Below are positions 35,652 through 43,381 of a stretch of 64,000 bases of DNA, piece after piece. The first letter of the stretch is position 1; every line of letters begins with the position of its first letter. This DNA comes from DATFJT01 sp965230755 (GTDB lineage: Bacteria > Bacteroidota > Bacteroidia > Chitinophagales > Saprospiraceae), in contig CBDDLT010000024.1 of NCBI GenBank assembly GCA_965230755.1, positions 62,001-126,000 on the forward strand, given 5' to 3'. A program made the position numbers and the translations under genes. The notes beneath the pieces were generated by a model. It had not been told where the DNA came from. It did no database searches and saw nothing but the letters and a program-made list of their open reading frames with translations.

Positions 35652-37007
35652 TTATTTGTGTACTGCTAGTTCTGCTTCTTCTTCCTTAGAAGTTCTTTTT
35701 CTAAGACTAGTCAATTTTCTAAATAAAGAGTCAAACTCTTGAATCGCTTCTTTTTCGAAGGCGATGAAAGCTCTGATATAAATATTTCTTATTCGAGGAT
35801 ACTTGTTACCCCATCTTACAAACGCGTTGACAAATCTTGGATTGAAATAATTCTCCGCCCACTGCTTGATCTGAAAGAGTACACCTTCGAAGTCATCTTG
35901 ATATCTGTGATAGTACTCTTTCTGCAAGAATTCCTCTGACAAGTCTCCTTCCTTCATTCCTTTTATCGCTGCATCTGCCAAGAGTAGTCCAGCGCTATGC
36001 ACGACGTGAAGACCCGCAGAAAATACCGGATCAACAAAGCCCAAAGAATCTCCAACCAATGCCCATCCATTACCTACTGCTTGACTAGATCGTGCGTGGA
36101 AATTAGTCAATACAGCGGCACTTCCGCCATTCTTATTGAGTTTATTTTTGATCGCGCTGAAATCAGTGATTCGCTCAGCATCCTTTATTCTCTTCTGTAA
36201 GTATGGATGATTCGATACCCACTTGTCATAAAATGCCTCAGGATCTTTAGAGTACTCTTCCCAGTGAACATTTTTATCTGCTACAATACCGATCGAAGCT
36301 TTAGGAGACTTTAACGGAGCCCACCAGTACCACAAGTTATTTTCAGTGAATAATAGCCTTACATCACCTGCGTGCTTTCCTTTATCTCTCTCACATCCTT
36401 TCCAGTGCGCAAAGCAAGAGAAAGAGTGCAATTCGTCCAGCTCCATTCTCAAACCTAACTTTCTAGGGATAAAGTTGGCTCTACCACTTGCATCAATAAC
36501 CAATTTACAGTTGACATTGAACTCTTTACCATGTCTTTTGAATGTAACACCGTTCATTCTACCCTTATCATCATAAAGCAGTTCCTCTACTCTTGCTTCT
36601 TCCAGAGCAACGACATCATTTTTTCTGGCATAATTCAGCAAAAAGTTGTCATAAACTGATCTGTCTAGCTGATAAACATGGGCATGACATACCGGATCTT
36701 CAGGAAAAACATCCTGATGAAAATCAAACTGAACACCATTTGGTGTAATCCATCCTGCTCCCCATTTTTTAATAAATCTGGAATCCAACATCTTTTTGGT
36801 AATTCCCATTCGATGCCAAACCCTCCATAAAGCCGTTGGAGCGATAATTTCTCCCACCGCAAACCTCGGAAACTTAGAACCTTCCAAGACCAATACTTTG
36901 TGTCCTTCCTGTGCTACAAGGGTTGAAAAGACAGTCCCAGCAGGACCACCACCGATTACTATGAAATCATAATAATCTTCCGGAATAAAGTTTTTATCTA
37001 AATCCAT
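35652..37007 (-). CDS. Halogenase-like FAD-dependent oxidoreductase
   Basis: 451 residues of the flavin-dependent halogenase/geranylgeranyl-reductase-like group. Motifs: dinucleotide loop GGGPAG (residues 19-24), SKFPRFAVGEIIAPTALW, which parallels the FPRxxVGES segment of CmlS-type halogenases, WYWWAPL at the place of the halogenase WxWxIP motif, and WALVGDSLGFVDPVFSAGLH. The family uses reduced FAD to halogenate or hydroxylate aromatic or carrier-bound substrates. The altered WxWxxP motif leaves halogenation uncertain, and monooxygenation or reduction are alternatives. It lies between the desaturase (3 bases) and tocopherol-cyclase-like (22 bases) genes in one operon. Confidence 0.82.
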   Translation of the reverse strand: MDLDKNFIPEDYYDFIVIGGGPAGTVFSTLVAQEGHKVLVLEGSKFPRFAVGEIIAPTALWRVWHRMGITKKMLDSRFIKKWGAGWITPNGVQFDFHQDVFPEDPVCHAHVYQLDRSVYDNFLLNYARKNDVVALEEARVEELLYDDKGRMNGVTFKRHGKEFNVNCKLVIDASGRANFIPRKLGLRMELDELHSFSCFAHWKGCERDKGKHAGDVRLLFTENNLWYWWAPLKSPKASIGIVADKNVHWEEYSKDPEAFYDKWVSNHPYLQKRIKDAERITDFSAIKNKLNKNGGSAAVLTNFHARSSQAVGNGWALVGDSLGFVDPVFSAGLHVVHSAGLLLADAAIKGMKEGDLSEEFLQKEYYHRYQDDFEGVLFQIKQWAENYFNPRFVNAFVRWGNKYPRIRNIYIRAFIAFEKEAIQEFDSLFRKLTSLRKRTSKEEEAELAVHK

Positions 37008-37029
37008 AAGCTTTAATTCTAATATTTAT

Positions 37030-37941
37030 TTATGTTCTCTTAACTCCTCTACCTAAAGCAGGGTAGTTTGATTCAAAAAATTTGCCTAAATAATTGCCGG
37101 AAACATATCCGTTAAATGATTCCGGAGTGGTAAAAGTACCACCATTTGGTGTAGGAAATTTAATTTCTTTCTTTTCACCGTGCGATACCTTACCTCGAAT
37201 GACTTCCACTTCATTCTTATCTACTACTGAAAACGTAAAATGGTCTCCCTCTGCTTCCAATAATACTTTATCACCTAAAAAACTTGCGTAAAATTTCGTT
37301 TCGTCCTTCTCTGCCCACCTGAAAATGCCCTCAGACCCGTTCTTACCTGGCATCATTCCAATTTCGAATGAGGCATTGGGAAACTGCGGAATTACATTGG
37401 CGTGTAACCAATTCCAGGATTCAGGAAAATCCGGGCCGTGATTTTTTGCTTGATAGACTATGGCATCTTTGAGATCAATGGTCTCGTTGGGGAGTTTTAT
37501 TTGTCCATTTGCCCTGCCTTTCATCGTGGGAACCCTATGGATAAAGGATAAATTTCTAAGCAACATCCTTTCCCCTACATTGAAAGCCCTTAAATTTTCT
37601 TCAGGATCATTGGTGTCCGTACAAACTGTATCTATGGTGAAATTCCACTCAAAATCTCCTTGGGATATTGCAATTTTTTGAGCGGAGAACAGATTGTCAT
37701 TCCATCGCAACTCTGCTTTTTCCTCGCTTACGCTGATAGAATCCGATATTTCTAAACTATTGACCTCCGAATCGGAAGTACAGTAGTAAAAATATCCTTT
37801 CATTGTAGAATCCACGGAAATGATATGAGGCATTATGAAGAACCAACGCTCGTCGTTGGGAATAACAATCCTACAGTTCCAAAAATCGAACCAATTGCCT
37901 TTCCCAGGATACCTGTAAGCATTTCTGTAGTCTGTCTCCAT
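37030..37941 (-). CDS. Tocopherol-cyclase-like protein
   Basis: 303 residues from the ATG at 37941; a GTG five codons upstream is possible. No signal peptide is seen. The all-beta sequence and the stretch KNHGPDFPESWNWLHANVI resemble the tocopherol cyclase/CrtC-like lipocalin family, where a similar tryptophan-rich segment is conserved. Members cyclise or hydrate prenyl chains, but many bacterial relatives are untested. It is the first gene of the operon with the halogenase-like enzyme and the desaturase, which supports a role in modifying a lipid or terpenoid. A 173-base gap separates it from the aldehyde dehydrogenase gene upstream. The family call is by eye and moderate. Confidence 0.6.
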   Translation of the reverse strand: METDYRNAYRYPGKGNWFDFWNCRIVIPNDERWFFIMPHIISVDSTMKGYFYYCTSDSEVNSLEISDSISVSEEKAELRWNDNLFSAQKIAISQGDFEWNFTIDTVCTDTNDPEENLRAFNVGERMLLRNLSFIHRVPTMKGRANGQIKLPNETIDLKDAIVYQAKNHGPDFPESWNWLHANVIPQFPNASFEIGMMPGKNGSEGIFRWAEKDETKFYASFLGDKVLLEAEGDHFTFSVVDKNEVEVIRGKVSHGEKKEIKFPTPNGGTFTTPESFNGYVSGNYLGKFFESNYPALGRGVKRT

Positions 37942-38114
37942 TTGTAGTATTCTCACACCGAGTAATTCCTATAGAACTACTTTTATTTATTTCACCATTC
38001 GAAAACAGTGTACTTTATGTTTTTGTTTAACAAATTCAAGAATTTCTTCAACAAAACTCTTGTTTCTCCCATCAAAATTACAACAAATCAATGAAAAAGG
38101 TTGTGAAAATTGTA

Positions 38115-39563
38115 TCAATAAGCAATGCTTACGCTTTTGTCCTCGGTAAAAAAATCTAAAGCATTGAATCCACCCTCTCGACCAACTCCGGATTGCTTTA
38201 CCCCACCAAAAGGAGTTCTCAAATCCCGCTGCAGCCAGCAATTGATCCATACTATCCCAGAGTGAAGACCTGATGCAAGCCTATGTGCTCTTGAAATATT
38301 TTCGGTCCAGACAGTAGCTGCCAATCCGTAATTGGTACCATTGGCTAAAGCAAGAGCTTCTTCTTCTGTTTCGAAGGTCTGCAGCGTCACCACCGGACCA
38401 AAAATTTCTTCTTGGTTGGTCCTGCATTCATTCGACAAACCCTCTATTACTGTTGGAGCTACAAAATAACCATTGGAACATCGGCCCGTAGGATGAACGG
38501 AATGCCCTCCTGTAAGAATTTTTCCGCCCTCTTCTTTCGCGAGTTTGATATAGGATAGAATCTTTTTTTGATGTGATTCGCTCACAACCGCACCTAGTCT
38601 GTTTTCAGCAATAAGTGGATCGCCGACCTTGAGTTGAGCTACCTCTCGAACAAAATCCGTTTTGAATTGCTCATAGATGCTCTTCTCAACTAAAATCCGA
38701 GAACCACAGAGACATATTTGTCCTTGGTTAGCGAAGGAGGATAGCAGTGTTGTCTTGAGCATTTTCGAATAATCACAATCTGCAAAAATCAGATTGGGGT
38801 TTTTACCACCTAGCTCCAAGCTAAGTTTTTTAAATTTTGGCGCGGCCAGAGCAGCAATTGTCGCTCCAGTCTTGGTCCCTCCTGTAAATGACACCGCCTT
38901 AATGTCAGGATGCTCTACCATGGCCTGTCCGGCTTCATGGCCAAGTCCGTGTACAATATTCAATACTCCTGGTGGCATGCCCGCTTCTATGCAGAGTTCG
39001 CTGAGCAAAAAGGCTGTGTACGGAGTAATTTCTGATGGTTTGGCTACAACCGTATTTCCAGCAGCAAGTGCTGGAGCTATTTTCCAACTGAATAAATAAA
39101 GGGGCAAATTCCAAGGAGAAATACAGGCGACGACACCGAGGGCTTGCTTCATCGTAAAACTCTGAAGAGACTCTCTGCTCTGCTTAAAATATGCTAGTTC
39201 CGAATACTGTGTAATGGCTCTGGCAAAAAATCTGAAGTTGGAAGAGGCTCTAGGGATATCCACCATTTTAGCCAATTTTAATGGCTTTCCGTTATCCAAA
39301 GATTCCGCTTCTGCTAGCCGCTCTAGGTTCTCGTCAATCAGATTGGCCAGTCTTTCTAAGATGGTTGCACGTTCCTCGGCATCTTTTCCAGACCACTCCG
39401 GAAAGGCACTTTTGGCAGCTTCAACGGCGTACTCTACATCTTCTTCATTCGACCGGGCAATTAGAGAAAACACCTCCCCGGTCGACGGATCCACATTATC
39501 CAAAAACTCTCCATTTAATGAGGCTTGGAAACGGCCGTTGATATAATTATTGATCTTGATCAT
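38115..39563 (-). CDS. Aldehyde dehydrogenase, 2-aminomuconic semialdehyde type
   Basis: 482 residues of the NAD(P)-dependent aldehyde dehydrogenase superfamily. The catalytic cysteine is in NQGQICLCGSRI, the general-base glutamate in LELGGKNPN, and the cofactor loop is SFTGGTKTG. The CLCGSR motif and the segment DIPRASSNFRFFA fit the ALDH8/2-hydroxy- or 2-aminomuconic semialdehyde dehydrogenases. It follows the tryptophan dioxygenase gene by 10 bases, so it most likely oxidises the semialdehyde made by the ACMSD-like enzyme at 26.7-27.8 kb. The exact substrate is an inference from that context. Confidence 0.9.
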   Translation of the reverse strand: MIKINNYINGRFQASLNGEFLDNVDPSTGEVFSLIARSNEEDVEYAVEAAKSAFPEWSGKDAEERATILERLANLIDENLERLAEAESLDNGKPLKLAKMVDIPRASSNFRFFARAITQYSELAYFKQSRESLQSFTMKQALGVVACISPWNLPLYLFSWKIAPALAAGNTVVAKPSEITPYTAFLLSELCIEAGMPPGVLNIVHGLGHEAGQAMVEHPDIKAVSFTGGTKTGATIAALAAPKFKKLSLELGGKNPNLIFADCDYSKMLKTTLLSSFANQGQICLCGSRILVEKSIYEQFKTDFVREVAQLKVGDPLIAENRLGAVVSESHQKKILSYIKLAKEEGGKILTGGHSVHPTGRCSNGYFVAPTVIEGLSNECRTNQEEIFGPVVTLQTFETEEEALALANGTNYGLAATVWTENISRAHRLASGLHSGIVWINCWLQRDLRTPFGGVKQSGVGREGGFNALDFFTEDKSVSIAY

Positions 39564-39573
39564 AGTTTAAATT

Positions 39574-40671
39574 CTATCTTTTACTAAAGCTGAATCCTAA
39601 AATTTCCTTGAGTCCTTGTGGCAATTCCGGAAGGTCAGATTTAGGTATCAATAAGGTGGATATCTTATGAAGATCAGTAAAGATCTGGTGATTGCTCACC
39701 GTTTTCATCAAGTAATTATAACCTGAAGACCCGCCTGTTCCTACCTTATTACCCAACATTCTCAGGACCATTTGCGCATGCCTATATCTCCAGGTCGTCA
39801 TGCTCTCGTCAATGTCCATTAATTTGCTTAAGAAGCGACTGGGAAGATGAAGAATTGGTTCGTCATCGTAAAGTTTAATCAATAGTGCACCCAGCATAGC
39901 TTTGTAGGACATTTTAAATTCTCCGGCTTCTCTCTTTTTGTCGAATTCATCCTTGTCCGTGATGGCCGAATAATACTTTTCTGATTGATTGAGTATTTCT
40001 ATTCTGATATCCTTGGCTTCTCTGCCTAAAATATCTTCTCTTTCTACGGCAGCCTTCTCTTTTTCGAAATTCTTCTTGATCGTCTTGCGGTATTGAGAAA
40101 TAAAGTCGAATCCTTCAAACTGAATAAATGGAGTTCTTTCGAGCCATTTTTCAACCAGTTGCAATATACTATCCGCTTTTTCCAATCGAATTAACTCTTC
40201 GGTCTGTTCTTCATTGAAAGGAAAATGATAGGGTTTGTTATTGTATGCTTTTCTTTCATGGGATCGCAGCCCCAATATCACCTCTAATTTTCTGAACTGA
40301 AAACTCTGAAACCCACTGGCAGGGAAGAGATAGTCTCGAAACTCAAGAAAATCCTGTGGAGTCATCGTCTCAATAATATGGATTTGCTGAATCATCAACT
40401 GCAGGATTTTTTGCACGCGATCCAATTTTTTAACGGCAAATCCAATGCTAATTTCGTCAATCAATTCATCATCGAGATCTTTCATGATGGCTTGGATTTC
40501 GTAGATAATTTGTTTGAACCAAAGCTCGTAAACCTGATGAACGATAATGAAGAGCATCTCATCATGCGCGGGTTCTCCAGCCTGTTCACTTCTCATAGTC
40601 TGAGCATCGATTACTTTATCCAATTGGAGGTAATCAGCGTAGTGGATGGAGCTATATTTTGAGGAATCCAT
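39574..40671 (-). CDS. kynA: Tryptophan 2,3-dioxygenase
   Basis: 365 residues, a haem enzyme that opens the indole ring of L-tryptophan to N-formylkynurenine, the first step of the kynurenine pathway. The substrate-contacting histidine is in FIIVHQVYELWFKQ (H45), the haem-ligand histidine in WRYRHAQMVLRMLG (about H298), and the GTGGSSGYNYL loop that closes over substrate is intact. It is somewhat longer than the smallest bacterial TDOs, with extra residues in the middle helices. It is the promoter-proximal gene of a pair with the semialdehyde dehydrogenase. The formamidase for the next step is not nearby. Confidence 0.97.
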   Translation of the reverse strand: MDSSKYSSIHYADYLQLDKVIDAQTMRSEQAGEPAHDEMLFIIVHQVYELWFKQIIYEIQAIMKDLDDELIDEISIGFAVKKLDRVQKILQLMIQQIHIIETMTPQDFLEFRDYLFPASGFQSFQFRKLEVILGLRSHERKAYNNKPYHFPFNEEQTEELIRLEKADSILQLVEKWLERTPFIQFEGFDFISQYRKTIKKNFEKEKAAVEREDILGREAKDIRIEILNQSEKYYSAITDKDEFDKKREAGEFKMSYKAMLGALLIKLYDDEPILHLPSRFLSKLMDIDESMTTWRYRHAQMVLRMLGNKVGTGGSSGYNYLMKTVSNHQIFTDLHKISTLLIPKSDLPELPQGLKEILGFSFSKR

Positions 40672-40862
40672 AAAAGTATTTTTACTGGTCGAATTTAAAA
40701 ATAAGGGTTGATAATATATTATTTTCGGATAAAAATGCCTCTAAATCTATTAAAACGGCAATCTAGGTAGAGTCTTATATGGAGAAGTACTCATTGTAAT
40801 ACTCGTTTGGAATCCCTTCACAAGTTAATTTTTACATAGAATGAATAAAATTAATTCTACTC

Positions 40863-40881
40863 CTCTTATGTTATATAAGAG
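40863..40881 (-). terminator. Hairpin after the type IX cargo operon
   Basis: CTCTTAT (40863-40869) pairs with ATAAGAG (40875-40881), 17 bases beyond the stop of the last gene on the minus strand. There is no T run after it on that strand, so an mRNA end hairpin is as likely as a true intrinsic terminator. Confidence 0.35.
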
Positions 40882-40898
40882 CAATATTGTTGTTGTGG

Positions 40899-41771
40899 CT
40901 AATCCTTTACAAATTTTTGTTGCAAAAACTCATTTTTTTCGTTTCTACCTTCAAAAATGAAGACTCCCTTATCAAGTTTGGAAACATCTAGACCAGTATT
41001 ATTATTCAAATTTTTCCCTGAAATGATTTTTTTGCCTTGGATATTATAAATGGCATAATGCGAGAATTTTGTATTGAAATGGATTTTTTCTCTTGTGGGA
41101 TTTGGAAATAAACTGATTCCATTATTTTCCGCTTCTTGTTCGTTATTATCAACTCCAATATCTTGATGCAAAAGACCAATGTACAATACAGAGAATGTGT
41201 CATTATCATTATTATATAATTGAACCCCCACTGGATTTTCGACAACAAGTTCTTGGGAAACGTTTAGACCAAAAATCCCCCAATATCTTTCCGGAAAACA
41301 AAAGTCCCACCAACCTTCAGAAGGCCATTCAGTAATAAGGGATTCATCAAGACAAGAGGAAAGAAATTCGTCTGAATTCCAAGTTATAGTTACTGGAAGG
41401 TCTTTGTTCCGAATTAAGCATTGAACGACGGATGAACCCCAATGGTCTATATTCATGGTACATTCCTTTGGAACTATACTTTTTTTCGAAAGAAAAGGAC
41501 ATACTTCTTCAACTGAAAGAGGAATATTCCCACATACGCGACCATCGATTATATAACTTAATCTAATATCTAAAACACCTAACGGTTCACTTAAAATATC
41601 ATCTTCACCAAATTGGGAATCAATACCAGTAGAGGCAGAAGGATCATACCCGACTACAATTGAATCCTTTAATCCATCAGAATTTTCAAAATAAAGTGAT
41701 GTTTGAAATTCTTGAGTCCATAAACTAGTATAAAGAATTAAAAATAGAACTGTTCCTATCATTGTTCTCAT
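40899..41771 (-). CDS. Type IX secreted protein of unknown function
   Basis: 290 residues. A signal peptide (IGTVLFLILYTSLWTQEFQ) begins it, and the last about 75 residues are a type IX sorting domain (LFPNPTREKIHFNT, YNIQGKKIISG, ending QQKFVKD). The middle about 180 residues hold several cysteines and aromatic residues and match nothing I know. The start overlaps the stop of the larger cargo gene upstream by 4 bases (ATGA), so they are coupled and may form a surface complex. Composition is visibly more AT-rich than in the housekeeping genes around it. Confidence 0.8.
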   Translation of the reverse strand: MRTMIGTVLFLILYTSLWTQEFQTSLYFENSDGLKDSIVVGYDPSASTGIDSQFGEDDILSEPLGVLDIRLSYIIDGRVCGNIPLSVEEVCPFLSKKSIVPKECTMNIDHWGSSVVQCLIRNKDLPVTITWNSDEFLSSCLDESLITEWPSEGWWDFCFPERYWGIFGLNVSQELVVENPVGVQLYNNDNDTFSVLYIGLLHQDIGVDNNEQEAENNGISLFPNPTREKIHFNTKFSHYAIYNIQGKKIISGKNLNNNTGLDVSKLDKGVFIFEGRNEKNEFLQQKFVKD

Positions 41772-43324
41772 AGCTTATTAATTTTATAGTTTTCACTGTA
41801 TCCTTGCCTATCTATAAGTACCAAAAAATATGACCCACTCTCGACATCTCTTAGATCAATTTCTAATTGATGCTTTCCATTCTTAATCATATTTCCCGAC
41901 CCGCTGATTATCTTAAAAGATTCAAAAGGTATGTGTCCAACAAATAGTTTATCTGTCACAGGATTAGGAAAAGGATACAAATTATTTCTATCCGAAATGA
42001 TGGGAACTTCTTCGTTATTTACAAAAACATATTCTTGACAATCTTCATCTTCATTTCCAAAACATCCATCAGCATCTAATTTAACTAAGAGAAGGTCATT
42101 ATAACTAATGGTATCATATCCACGCAATTGTTGACCCATGGCAATAATGTTCCCATGCTCATCTTCTTTAATTTTGCTTAACCAAGCAATACGAAAAGGC
42201 TCGGAATCAAGTCTCGTTTCTCGCTCCTGTTTATTATAGAACAATCTTCTTGTCCAGTCAACTTCACCCGTTTGACTATCCATTCTCATCATAAAAGCTG
42301 TTTCATAACCAATTCGCTGATCGTTGATAGTATCAGTATCAATCATATCACCACAAATTAATAAATCTCCATTTCGAGCTTCTGTAATATCTGCTACATA
42401 GTATTGAACCCAATCTCTCTTAGTATCGGAATCAAAATGAGGAAGGTCAACAGACCATTCAAAGTGCTCCAAATTAGAATCGACACAATGAATCATATTA
42501 TATAGCTTACCTTCAAACTCACCAGTTGAAGTCGTGCTACTGAAATAATATTTATTATTTGAATGCGCTAATAAGCATGGGAAGTGTCCCCGGTAATCAC
42601 TTTCTCCATGATAAAACTGCCTAATATCACCACCATTTATGTCCATTTTCTTAATAAAAAAATGATAATCATAATCCTCAATTACGTTATGAAATTCAAC
42701 ATAATTCATATAAACCAAATGGCCATCACTTGATTCTTGAAGATCAAAAACATGGCTTTCCTTAGCATTTTCAGAAACAATCATATGATTCTCAACTGAG
42801 TCTAAACTATTATTCCATTTTATTATATAGGCCTCCGCACAACTGGGATCGCTAATGTTGGTGGCATCTCCGAAGGAAAAATATTTTTGCCCCACTCCTA
42901 TAATTCCTTCATTTAGAACACGGGTATGTAAACTTTGGGGTTTTGACCTTATTTCAACCAATCCATTATTTCTATCAACGATACTATTTTCTAAAGTCAC
43001 TTGATTATTGAAGGGATTCCTACCTGAAAATATATATCGATCCTCTTCCACAATCATAGACTGTTGGTTACCAGAAGTAAATGGAAAAATCAATGTATCA
43101 ATAATATCACCGCTTTGATTTATTTTTACAATTCCCGTACAAATAGAATCACCGTTAAAACATGTCAATCCTGTACAGGTAATAATAGTATCTTCTTCTA
43201 TAACAAAATCACGAACAACCAATGCAGTTGAATATTCATCAAAAAGATATGTTTTGCTATAGTATTCCTGAGAATAAGACAGTATAGGGATGAAAAAAAA
43301 CAGAAAAACTAATCTTGCTGACAT
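41768..43324 (-). CDS. Type IX secreted beta-propeller-like protein
   Basis: 518 residues. Signal peptide (LVFLFFFIPILSYSQ), then a long beta-rich region in which units of the kind 'GDIIDTLIFPF', 'GNIIAMGQQLRG' and 'GDLLICGDMIDT' recur, as in the delta-60 or propeller-like repeats of secreted Bacteroidota proteins, then a type IX sorting domain (YPFPNPVTDKLFVGH, GSYFLVLIDRQG). It is probably displayed on the surface or released. Its 3' end overlaps the next cargo gene by 4 bases, and the protease-like cargo gene ends 57 bases upstream. The propeller call rests on repeat character only. Confidence 0.75.
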   Translation of the reverse strand: MSARLVFLFFFIPILSYSQEYYSKTYLFDEYSTALVVRDFVIEEDTIITCTGLTCFNGDSICTGIVKINQSGDIIDTLIFPFTSGNQQSMIVEEDRYIFSGRNPFNNQVTLENSIVDRNNGLVEIRSKPQSLHTRVLNEGIIGVGQKYFSFGDATNISDPSCAEAYIIKWNNSLDSVENHMIVSENAKESHVFDLQESSDGHLVYMNYVEFHNVIEDYDYHFFIKKMDINGGDIRQFYHGESDYRGHFPCLLAHSNNKYYFSSTTSTGEFEGKLYNMIHCVDSNLEHFEWSVDLPHFDSDTKRDWVQYYVADITEARNGDLLICGDMIDTDTINDQRIGYETAFMMRMDSQTGEVDWTRRLFYNKQERETRLDSEPFRIAWLSKIKEDEHGNIIAMGQQLRGYDTISYNDLLLVKLDADGCFGNEDEDCQEYVFVNNEEVPIISDRNNLYPFPNPVTDKLFVGHIPFESFKIISGSGNMIKNGKHQLEIDLRDVESGSYFLVLIDRQGYSENYKINKL

Positions 43325-43381
43325 TTATATTGAATAAGAGGCAAAAGTAATAGATACTCCTGCCTCAGTTAAACTTATTGA

